Assembly (NCBI GenBank): GCA_900078775.1 | Contig: LT549889.1 | Span: 3,720,001 to 3,784,000 of the forward strand | Length of the DNA stretch: 64,000 nt | Reading direction: 5' to 3' | Source of the DNA: Mycolicibacterium aurum | GTDB lineage: Bacteria > Actinomycetota > Actinomycetes > Mycobacteriales > Mycobacteriaceae | Part shown: piece by piece, positions 43,901 through 51,110 of the stretch | Layout of the letters: each line of letters begins with the position of its first letter | How positions within the stretch are numbered: position 1 is the stretch's first letter | Translations under genes and position numbers: made by a program | The notes under the pieces: model-generated | Database searches by the model: none | The model's input: only the letters and a program-made list of their open reading frames with translations | Told to the model about the DNA's origin: nothing

Positions 43901-44170
43901 TCGTTTCTCCCAAAGGTTGTCAACATTGGCGACCAATCCTCAACCACTTGGCCGATATCGGTCGGTAATGGGTGACCCATTGAGGAGACCAAACCATGTG
44001 AGCTGGATCTCGTCAACCCGAAAGTCGCATTTAAAGACCTTCTTTTACCCGGGCGTTACATCTTGCAAATTGGTTGCGAATGGTTGAGTATCTATCCGAC
44101 AGCACGATGAGCAGCGCTGAAGTGGCCAGATTGGTCAAACCGCCACCGTGCCGGACGGGAGGTCACAGCC
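43901..44170. promoter_or_regulatory. divergent promoter region with CCAAT/ATTGG dyad and ATTGGT half-sites
   Basis: A 270-base gap between the substrate-binding-protein gene and the first GntR gene, AT-rich for this genome. It contains the palindrome ATTGGCGACCAAT (43925-43937), the dyad CCGATATCGG about 15 bases further, and ATTGGT at 44069-44074 and 44130-44135. The same ATTGGT occurs twice before the paralogous GntR gene at 47544. Probable operator region for the GntR/FadR-type regulators encoded alongside. Confidence 0.55.
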
Positions 44171-44845
44171 TTGGTCGAATCCACGAGCAAATCGGCGGAC
44201 GGCATCGTGCGCGCGGCACTCGAGGAGCAGTTCCTGCGTACTGCCGCCGACCGCGGTGGACGGCTACCCGCCGAACGGGTGCTCGCCGAGACACTCGGTT
44301 GCACGCGCGCGCAGGTGCGCCGGGTGTTGGACCAGCTGGAGCACGAGGGCCGGGTGAGCCGACAGGTGGGCCGGGGCACATTCGTGCGGACCGGTCCGAT
44401 GCCGGGGCCCGCCGACGGGTCGTTCACCCCGGCCGCCATCATGACCGCTTCATCGCTGTTCGAACCCGAAGTGGTCTCGCTGGCCGCCCTCGCCGCCACC
44501 GAGGAGGACTTTGCCGAACTCCGGATCTGCCTCGAACGCGGCGCAGCGGCAACGGATTACGAATCCTTTGAGCAGTGGGACATCTCCCTGCACCGGGCCT
44601 TCGCGGTGGCCACGCACAACCAGCAGATCGTGGCCATGGTGGACGTCTTGAACTCCACCCGCAACAACCCGGTCTGGGGCCGGCTCAAGCACGACGGCTT
44701 CACCCCGGAGAACCGGGCGATCATCGAACGCGAGCACCACGAGATCGTCGCGGCGCTGTGCGAACGGGATCGCCGCCGGGCCGCCGGTGCGATGACCGAC
44801 CATCTGCGGTTCGTCCGCCGGATCGTGATGGGAAACGGGTCGTGA
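44171..44845 (+). CDS. GntR/FadR-family (FCD) regulator, pair 1 member A
   Basis: 224 residues from TTG 44171, with GGGAGG 9 bases upstream. The N-terminal winged helix has RLPAERVLAETLGCTRAQVR and GRVSRQVGRGTFVR; the C-terminal FCD effector domain includes ESFEQWDISLHRAFAVATHN and EREHHEIVAALCERDRRRAA, whose His residues usually bind metal or ligand. It is about 75-80% identical by eye to the protein at 47544-48233. It is likely a repressor of the divergent catabolic operon responding to a pathway acid. GTGA overlap with member B. Confidence 0.88.
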   Translation: MVESTSKSADGIVRAALEEQFLRTAADRGGRLPAERVLAETLGCTRAQVRRVLDQLEHEGRVSRQVGRGTFVRTGPMPGPADGSFTPAAIMTASSLFEPEVVSLAALAATEEDFAELRICLERGAAATDYESFEQWDISLHRAFAVATHNQQIVAMVDVLNSTRNNPVWGRLKHDGFTPENRAIIEREHHEIVAALCERDRRRAAGAMTDHLRFVRRIVMGNGS

Positions 44846-45507
44846 ACCCCCCGCCGAACGCCACGATGACGGTGGAGCAGTTCATCGATCAGGAACTCAG
44901 GGACGGCGGTCTCGCGCCCGGCGCCCAGCTGCCCAACGAACGAGACCTCGCCGTGCTGCTGGGCTACAGTCGCCACGAAATCCGGCGCCAACTCGACACT
45001 TTGGAGGTGCGTGGGCACATCACCCGGGAAACCGGCCGTGGCACTTTCCTGCGACCGGCCGCGTCGACCCAGGCCGGGGCGAATGCGAGCCCGCGAGATC
45101 TCATCGAGGCCCGGCTGGCCTGGGAGCCCAATGTGATGTCCCTGGTCACCGTGACCGCGACGGCAGAGGACTTCGAGGACATCCGGCACGCCCTGGACAG
45201 CGGCGACGATTCGGTCCGTCCGGATGAATTCCGTAACTGCGACTTCGCTTTTCACCGCGCCTTGTTCCGGGCCTCGCATAACGCCGTGGTCTGCGCGATC
45301 AACGACATGGTCGAGACCGGCCGCCGCGAGCTCATCTGGGGAGAGCTGGATCGACGCACTCACACCCATGCGCACCGGGAGATCTATCGAGCCGAGCACC
45401 GCGAGATCGCCGAGGCGGTCTTCGTCCGGGATTCGGCGCGCGCGGTGTCGGCGATGCGCCATCACCTGACCTCGGTGCGTCAGCATCTGCTTCAGGAACT
45501 CGGCTGA
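44842..45507 (+). CDS. GntR/FadR-family (FCD) regulator, pair 1 member B
   Basis: 221 residues from GTG 44842, overlapping the stop of member A. HTH: QLPNERDLAVLLGYSRHEIR then GHITRETGRGTFLRP. FCD: LIEARLAWEPNVMSLVTVTA, EFRNCDFAFHRALFRASHNA and YRAEHREIAEAVFVRDSARA. Homologous to the protein at 48235. Coupled expression of two different FadR-type regulators raises the chance of heterodimers. Its last 176 bases are overlapped on the other strand by the MFS gene. Confidence 0.88.
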   Translation: MNPPPNATMTVEQFIDQELRDGGLAPGAQLPNERDLAVLLGYSRHEIRRQLDTLEVRGHITRETGRGTFLRPAASTQAGANASPRDLIEARLAWEPNVMSLVTVTATAEDFEDIRHALDSGDDSVRPDEFRNCDFAFHRALFRASHNAVVCAINDMVETGRRELIWGELDRRTHTHAHREIYRAEHREIAEAVFVRDSARAVSAMRHHLTSVRQHLLQELG

Positions 45508-46654
45508 GCCAGAAGGCGTTTGCGGCACATGTCAGCAGCGCTGCCGCCGAGGCCAGCACCAGGGCCGGAGCCAGAGCCGAAGAACCGTGGCCGTCGATGA
45601 TCTCCCCCATCAGGAGCGGGAACGCGGCCGCGCCCGCCATCGCGCCGGCGATCACGTAGGCGAAGGCCGATCCCTTCGCGTACGGCGTGCGCGCCAGCCA
45701 GTTCAGACCGTTGGGGAAGATCGGGCCGATGAACAGCCCGGCCAGCAGATAGGCCCATACCGTCGCCGGCTCCCACATCGCCAGCATGATCGCCGCGGAC
45801 ATACCGGCGCAGCTGGCCGAGACGAGTTTCGACGGCGAGAGCCGGTTCGCCAGGGGCGCGGTCGCGAACCGCCCGAGCACCATGGCCATCCAGTACCCGG
45901 CGATGATCACGCTGGTTTCGGTGCCGGAGTGGCCGAGTTCCAGCAGCCGCGTCGGTCCCCACGAACCGATGCCCTGCTGCACGCCGAAGTGCAGCACGAA
46001 CAGGGCCAGGAAGCCGCCCACCACGAGCAGGCGCACCGGCGCGCCCCGGCCGGGCGTCGACGGTGCCGGCCCTCCCGGCGCGTCTGCGGGCGTCGGGAAC
46101 CGGTCCAGGCCGGTCATCGTGGCCGCCGCGCAGAGGCTGATCACCGCGGTGAGCACGAACACCGCGCGATAGTTGTCGAACCCGATGAACGCCAAGGTGA
46201 CCGGCGCCAGGACGGTACCGAGGCCGAAACAGCCGTGTGCGACGTTGACCAGCATCGGGCCCCGGTAGCCCTGACCGAAGACGAACAACTGGGTGCCCAG
46301 CGCATCACAACCGCCCAGGCCGAACCCGGCAATCACCGCCCCGCCCAGCGTCATCGACCACGAGGGTGCCGCCGCGATGGTCAGGCATCCGACGGCCATC
46401 AGCAGCATCGCGGCGGTCATCGCGAATCGGTTACCGCGCCACCGCAACACCGGCTGTGCCACCAGGGCGCCGATCACCGCCCCCGCCGACTGCACCGCCA
46501 GTCCAGCGGCCGCCGCAGCACCGCTGACCCCGAACTGATGCTCGAACTCGACGATTGCCGGGCCGTAGGCCGCCAGCATCATGCCGACTGCCACCATGGC
46601 GCCGCAGGTTCCCGCGGTCGCCCGGGCATTGAACAGCTCCGGATTGTCCGTCAC
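45332..46654 (-). CDS. MFS transporter
   Basis: 440 residues from GTG 46654 (AGGAGAGGGG upstream). Twelve hydrophobic segments; the A-like motif between TM2 and TM3 is VAQPVLRWRGNRFAMTAAML and that between TM8 and TM9 is ATAPLANRLSPSKLVSAS. The transport core ends about AANAFWLSRVPEAD; the frame then runs another 50 residues (rich in Arg, Pro and Ala) antisense to the regulator gene before a stop at 45332. The tail is probably non-native and due to loss of the original stop. It is divergent from the GntR gene at 46745, which may control it. Substrate unknown. Confidence 0.85.
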   Translation of the reverse strand: MTDNPELFNARATAGTCGAMVAVGMMLAAYGPAIVEFEHQFGVSGAAAAAGLAVQSAGAVIGALVAQPVLRWRGNRFAMTAAMLLMAVGCLTIAAAPSWSMTLGGAVIAGFGLGGCDALGTQLFVFGQGYRGPMLVNVAHGCFGLGTVLAPVTLAFIGFDNYRAVFVLTAVISLCAAATMTGLDRFPTPADAPGGPAPSTPGRGAPVRLLVVGGFLALFVLHFGVQQGIGSWGPTRLLELGHSGTETSVIIAGYWMAMVLGRFATAPLANRLSPSKLVSASCAGMSAAIMLAMWEPATVWAYLLAGLFIGPIFPNGLNWLARTPYAKGSAFAYVIAGAMAGAAAFPLLMGEIIDGHGSSALAPALVLASAAALLTCAANAFWLSRVPEADADAPRSGDGASPTPRAPNPGRRPPRRSRGARLDRSPGAHGCECVDPALPR

Positions 46655-46744
46655 CGCTGACCCCTCTCCTAAAGAGAATAAGAGCATCCCTTTCGAGGGA
46701 GAGGTTAAGCTAAGGGCAGCCCTTTGCCCAGACCTACCCCGCCG
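46655..46744. promoter_or_regulatory. divergent MFS/GntR promoter with two palindromes
   Basis: A 90-base gap. TCCCT-TTCG-AGGGA (46687-46700) and AAGGG-CAG-CCCTT (46712-46724) are perfect short dyads 25 bases apart centre to centre, sharing the AGGG/CCCT core. They are placed where a local regulator could block both genes. Confidence 0.55.
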
Positions 46745-47449
46745 ATGGAGCGCAACGTGGAATCCCCCGCCGCACCGATCCGCCGTTCCGCCCTGGTCGG
46801 ACAGGTCATCGCCCGGCTGAAGGAGTCGGTGGAGTCCGGGCGCTGGCCGGTGCACAGCCGGCTGCCGACCGAAGCCGAACTCGCCGCCGAATACGGTGTC
46901 AGCAGAGTGACGCTGCGACAGGCGGTGCAGGCGCTCGTGCACGTCGGGTTGCTGGAAACGATCCAGGGCAACGGCACATTCGTTCGCGCCACCACGGAGG
47001 TCGATGCCGTGTTGACCCGCTATCTGGCGGGCGAGAACCTGCTCTCGATGCTCGAAGTGCGCGAAGCGATCGAGGTGGTGGCCACCGCGCTGGCCGCCGA
47101 ACGACGTACGCCGGCCGACCTCATCGCGATCGACCAGGCGGTCACCGACCAGGAGGCTGCCGAGGCCGCCGGTGACCGTCCCGGGGTGACGGCGGCGTCC
47201 GCGCGGTTCCACGCCGCGCTGGTCAATGCCTCCGGAAATCCGATCCTGCAACACTTCTACGCCGCGATCCAGGCCGGGGCGGCTCGCTCCATCACGTTGG
47301 CGTGCGGACCCCAGACTCCCGAGGAATTCCTCGCCGAGCACCGCGCCATCGCCGCGGCGGTGCGGGCCGGCGACGCCGACGGCGCGCGCCAGCACGCCCA
47401 GCGACACCTACAGCCGGTGATCGCCGCCGTGCGGGAACTGCCGTCCTGA
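46745..47449 (+). CDS. GntR/FadR-family (FCD) regulator, stand-alone
   Basis: 234 residues from ATG 46745; a TTG at 46724 lies inside a palindrome and is less likely. HTH: RLPTEAELAAEYGVSRVTLR and GLLETIQGNGTFVR. FCD: LLSMLEVREAIEVVATALAA, ARFHAALVNASGNPILQHFY and FLAEHRAIAAAVRAGDADGA. It is clearly less related to the two duplicated pairs than they are to each other. Divergence from the MFS gene and the intervening dyads suggest it regulates that transporter and itself. Confidence 0.88.
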   Translation: MERNVESPAAPIRRSALVGQVIARLKESVESGRWPVHSRLPTEAELAAEYGVSRVTLRQAVQALVHVGLLETIQGNGTFVRATTEVDAVLTRYLAGENLLSMLEVREAIEVVATALAAERRTPADLIAIDQAVTDQEAAEAAGDRPGVTAASARFHAALVNASGNPILQHFYAAIQAGAARSITLACGPQTPEEFLAEHRAIAAAVRAGDADGARQHAQRHLQPVIAAVRELPS

Positions 47450-47543
47450 TCGGTTGCCGATTGGTTACGCGGCGGTTCAAATCTGTCAACTTTGCCGTCT
47501 ATTGGTTACATTGATCAGCGATTGTCGGTCCGCGAGGGGGATT

Positions 47544-48233
47544 GTGCAGGTGAAAGCCGGTCATTCTGCGAATGGCGATGACGTTCGCCGTCTCGTCGAC
47601 GAGCACATCCGCACCGCCGCAACCCGCAGCGGTGGCCGGGTGCCGGCCGAACGGCACATCGCCGAGCAGATTGGTTGCACCCGGGCGCAGGTGCGCCGGG
47701 TGCTGGCCGACTTCGAGCGCGAAGGCCGGATCACCCGCGAGGTCGGCCGCGGTACGTTCCTCACCGTGGCCGGGCCCGCCGCCGACCGGCCGCGGCCCGC
47801 ACCCGGCGCCGCCGGGTTCGCCCCCGCCGCCATCATGACCGCCTGCACGCTGTTCGAACCCGAAGTGGTGTCCCTGGCGGCGCTGGCCGCCACCGAGGAC
47901 GATTTCGCCGAGCTACGCCGCTGCCTGGAACTCGGCGGCTCGGCCACCGACTACGAATCGTTCGAACAGTGGGATATCTCGTTGCACCACGCCTTCGCCG
48001 TCGCCACCCACAACCGGCAGATTCTCGCCATGGTCGATGTGCTGAACTCGACTCGGAACAACCCGGTCTGGGGCCGGCTCAAGCAGGACGGATTCACCCC
48101 GGAGAACCGGACCGTCATCGAACGCGACCACCACGAGATCGTGGCCGCCCTGATCGACCGCGACCGCCGCCGCGCCTCGACGGCGATGACCCAGCACCTG
48201 CGCTTCGTGCGCCAGGTCGTCACGGGCCACTGA
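47544..48233 (+). CDS. GntR/FadR-family (FCD) regulator, pair 2 member A
   Basis: 229 residues from GTG 47544 (alternative GTG 47550), with GAGGGGG just upstream. Nearly every block of the 44171 protein recurs: GCTRAQVRRVL, PAAIMTACTLFEPEVVSLAA, ATDYESFEQWDISLHHAFAV and MVDVLNSTRNNPVWGRLKQD. It is a recent paralogue, with ATTGGT motifs at 47460 and 47501 in its 94-base promoter at spacing like that before 44171. Member B follows one base after its stop. Confidence 0.88.
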   Translation: MQVKAGHSANGDDVRRLVDEHIRTAATRSGGRVPAERHIAEQIGCTRAQVRRVLADFEREGRITREVGRGTFLTVAGPAADRPRPAPGAAGFAPAAIMTACTLFEPEVVSLAALAATEDDFAELRRCLELGGSATDYESFEQWDISLHHAFAVATHNRQILAMVDVLNSTRNNPVWGRLKQDGFTPENRTVIERDHHEIVAALIDRDRRRASTAMTQHLRFVRQVVTGH

Positions 48234-48234
48234 C

Positions 48235-48882
48235 ATGCTCACAGTCGCAGACTTTCTCGACGACCAGGTCCGGTCCGGCGCACTCGCCGAGGGCGACAAG
48301 TTGCCGACCGAACGAGCGCTGGCGGACCTGCTGGGCAGTACCCGCCATGAGATCCGCCGGCAACTCGACGTGCTGGAGAACGCGGGCCGGGTCGCCCGCC
48401 AGGTCGGCCGTGGCACGTTCCTCACCAGCACCAACACCGGGTCACGCACCCCGGAGGGGCTCAGCCCGCTGGACCTGATCGATGCGCGTGCCGCATGGGA
48501 GCCCAATCTCATGACGCTGGTCGCCGTGGCGGCCACCGCCGAGGACTTCGACGAGATCCGTTCCTGCCTGGAGCGCGGCGAGACCGCCCGCAACGCAGAG
48601 GAATTCATGACGTGGGACATCGCCTTCCACCGCGCTCTCGCGGCGGCGACCCACAACTCGGTGGTGGCCGCACTCAACGAGATGGTCGAGAACGGCCGCC
48701 GCCAACTCGCCGGCAGCGTGCTGGACAAGCTTCGCTACTCCGCCGAGAACTGCGCGGTGTGCCAGGGCCAGCACCGCGCCATCGCCGATGCCATCTTCGA
48801 CCGCGATGCGGCCCGGGCGCAGGCCGCGATGCGCGCACACCTGGACACCGTCCGCGGCCAGCTGCTCGCCGACCTGCCCTGA
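48235..48882 (+). CDS. GntR/FadR-family (FCD) regulator, pair 2 member B
   Basis: 215 residues from ATG 48235. HTH: KLPTERALADLLGSTRHEIR and GRVARQVGRGTFLTS; FCD: LIDARAAWEPNLMTLVAVAA, EFMTWDIAFHRALAAATHNS and CQGQHRAIADAIFDRDAARA. Paralogue of the protein at 44842. It lies at the edge of the catabolic island and is convergent with purH, its stop 8 bases from purH's. Confidence 0.88.
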   Translation: MLTVADFLDDQVRSGALAEGDKLPTERALADLLGSTRHEIRRQLDVLENAGRVARQVGRGTFLTSTNTGSRTPEGLSPLDLIDARAAWEPNLMTLVAVAATAEDFDEIRSCLERGETARNAEEFMTWDIAFHRALAAATHNSVVAALNEMVENGRRQLAGSVLDKLRYSAENCAVCQGQHRAIADAIFDRDAARAQAAMRAHLDTVRGQLLADLP

Positions 48883-48889
48883 ACCCCGA

Positions 48890-50452
48890 TCAGTGCGCGA
48901 AATGCCTTGCGCCGGTGAGGTACAGCGTGATGCCGGCCTCGGCGGCCGCGGCGGTCACCTCATCGTCGCGCACCGACCCACCCGGATGCACGATGGCCTT
49001 CACCCCGGCGTTGGTCAGCGTCTGCAGGCCGTCCGGGAACGGGAAGAACGCGTCCGAGGCGGCCACCGCCCCCTGCACCCGGTCCCCGCCGCGCTCGACC
49101 GCGAGCCGTGCCGCGTCGACGCGGTTGACCTGCCCCATCCCGACGCCGACGGTGGCACCGTCGGCGGCCACCACGATGGCGTTGGACTTCACTGCGCGGC
49201 AGGCCCGCCAGGCGAACACCAGATCGGCCAGGGTGGCCGGATCGGCGGGCTCGCCGGTGGCCAGGGTCCAGTTGTTCGGGTCGTCGCCCTCGGCGTCGAG
49301 CACGTCGCGCTGCTGCACCAGCAGGCCGCCGCTGATCTGGCGGTATTCGACGGTGGCACCTTCGGGCTCGGCGGCCACCAGGATGCGGATGTTCTTCTTC
49401 TTCGACAGCACTTGCACCGCACCGGACTCGTAGGCGGGCGCGACGATCACCTCGGTGAAGATGTCGGCCACCGTCTCGGCCATCTCCACGCTGACGGTGG
49501 TGTTGGTGGCGATCACCCCGCCGAAGGCGGACAACGGATCACAGGCGTGCGCCTTGGCGTGCGCATCGGCCACCGACACCGAGGACACCGCGATCCCGCA
49601 CGGGTTGGCGTGCTTGATGATGGCCACGCAGGTCTGCTCGTGGTCGAACGCGGCCCGCCAGGCGGCGTCGGCGTCGGTGTAGTTGTTGTAGGACATCTCC
49701 TTGCCGTGCAGCTGCTCGGCGTGCGCGAGGCCCGGCCAGCCGGTGTCGTCGCGGTACAGCGCGGCCTGCTGATGCGGGTTCTCGCCGTAGCGCAGCACCG
49801 CGGTGCGCCGCGACGCCGAGCCGACCCAGCGCGGCAGGCCGGTGCCCTGCTCCTCGGGCGCGAGCACCGAGACCATCCAGCCGGCGACGGCCACGTCGTA
49901 TTCGGCGGTGTGCTGGAAGGCCAACGCCGCCAGCTTCTTCCGCTCGGCGAGGGTGAAGCCGCCGGCCCGCACCGCGGCCAGCACCCCGTCATAGCCCAGC
50001 GGGTCGACCACGACGGCCACGCTGGGATGGTTCTTCGCCGCGGCGCGCACCATGGACGGGCCGCCGATGTCGATCTGCTCGACGCACTCGTCGGGTCCGG
50101 CGCCCGAGGACACCGTCTCGCTGAACGGGTAGAGGTTCACCACCACCAGCTGGAACGGTTCGATACCCAGCTCGGTGAGCGCGGCCTCGTGTTCGGGCTT
50201 GCGCAGGTCGGCCAGCACACCGGCGTGCACCTTGGGGTGCAGGGTCTTGACGCGGCCGTCGAGCACCTCGGGGAATCCGGTGACATCCTCCACCGGGGTC
50301 ACCGGGACACCGGCGGCAGCAATGGTTTTCGCGGTCGAGCCGGTGGAGACGATGCTCACGCCCGCCTCGTGCAGACCACGGGCCAGGTCGTCGAGCCCGG
50401 TCTTGTCGTACACACTGATCAACGCGCGCTTGATCGGCCGCTGGTCACTCAT
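48890..50452 (-). CDS. purH: bifunctional AICAR formyltransferase / IMP cyclohydrolase
   Basis: 520 residues. The N-terminal IMP cyclohydrolase (MGS-like) domain (1-195) has ALISVYDKTGLDDLARGLHE, IVSTGSTAKTIAAAGV and GFPEVLDGRVKTLHPKVHAG; the C-terminal formyltransferase has LRYGENPHQQAALY, CVAIIKHANPCGIAV and SDAFFPFPDGLQTLTNAGVK. It does the last two steps of de novo IMP synthesis. Gene order purN-purH, both minus, 12-base gap, as in M. tuberculosis (Rv0956-0957). Confidence 0.97.
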   Translation of the reverse strand: MSDQRPIKRALISVYDKTGLDDLARGLHEAGVSIVSTGSTAKTIAAAGVPVTPVEDVTGFPEVLDGRVKTLHPKVHAGVLADLRKPEHEAALTELGIEPFQLVVVNLYPFSETVSSGAGPDECVEQIDIGGPSMVRAAAKNHPSVAVVVDPLGYDGVLAAVRAGGFTLAERKKLAALAFQHTAEYDVAVAGWMVSVLAPEEQGTGLPRWVGSASRRTAVLRYGENPHQQAALYRDDTGWPGLAHAEQLHGKEMSYNNYTDADAAWRAAFDHEQTCVAIIKHANPCGIAVSSVSVADAHAKAHACDPLSAFGGVIATNTTVSVEMAETVADIFTEVIVAPAYESGAVQVLSKKKNIRILVAAEPEGATVEYRQISGGLLVQQRDVLDAEGDDPNNWTLATGEPADPATLADLVFAWRACRAVKSNAIVVAADGATVGVGMGQVNRVDAARLAVERGGDRVQGAVAASDAFFPFPDGLQTLTNAGVKAIVHPGGSVRDDEVTAAAAEAGITLYLTGARHFAH

Positions 50453-50464
50453 TGCTGTCTCTCC

Positions 50465-51100
50465 TCAACATCCGAACATCGCTTTTCGTCCGGTCCAGGT
50501 CACACCGCGCGTGGCCAGCGCGGCCAGCACGTCCACCAGCAGCCGTCGTTCGACGACCTTGATGCGTTCGTGCAATGTCTGCGCGGTGTCATCGTCGTGC
50601 ACCGCGACGGCTTCCTGGGCCAGAATCGGCCCGGTATCCACTCCGGCGTCGACCAGGTGCACCGTGCAACCGGTGACGCGCACGCCGTAGTCGAGGGCGT
50701 CGGGGACGGCCCGCGCGCCGGGGAAGGCCGGCAGCAGCGCCGGGTGGGTGTTGACCACCCGGGCGTGGAAACGGCGCAGGAATTCCGGTCCGAGCAGTTT
50801 CATGAATCCGGCGCTGACGATCAGGTCCGGCCGGTGCGCGGCGACCGCCTCGGTGAGCGCGACGTCCCAGGCCGCGCGGTCCGGGTGGTCGGGCAGGCGT
50901 ACCTGAAACGACGGCAGCCCGGCGTCGGCGGCGATGTCCAGGGCCCGGCAGGCACGGTCGGTGCCCACAGCCACGACCCGGGCCGGGTAGTCGCCGACGG
51001 CGGATTCCAGCACCGACGCCAGCAACGATCCGGTACCGGAAGCCAGTACCACCAGTCGCGCCGGCACGGTCGCCGGCACTCGGACTGGTTGCTGCTGCAC
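50465..51100 (-). CDS. purN: phosphoribosylglycinamide formyltransferase (GART 1)
   Basis: 211 residues from GTG 51100; the Shine-Dalgarno is poor and the first conserved residues are ARLVVLASGTGSLLASVLE. GAR-binding GTGS loop, 10-formyl-THF/catalytic block IVSAGFMKLLGPEFLRRF, catalytic NTHPALLPAFPG (Asn-His) and VHLVDAGVDTGPILAQ (catalytic Asp). It makes formyl-GAR in the purine pathway. It is downstream of perM by 10 bases. Confidence 0.95.
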   Translation of the reverse strand: MQQQPVRVPATVPARLVVLASGTGSLLASVLESAVGDYPARVVAVGTDRACRALDIAADAGLPSFQVRLPDHPDRAAWDVALTEAVAAHRPDLIVSAGFMKLLGPEFLRRFHARVVNTHPALLPAFPGARAVPDALDYGVRVTGCTVHLVDAGVDTGPILAQEAVAVHDDDTAQTLHERIKVVERRLLVDVLAALATRGVTWTGRKAMFGC

Positions 51101-51110
51101 TCGCAGCAGC

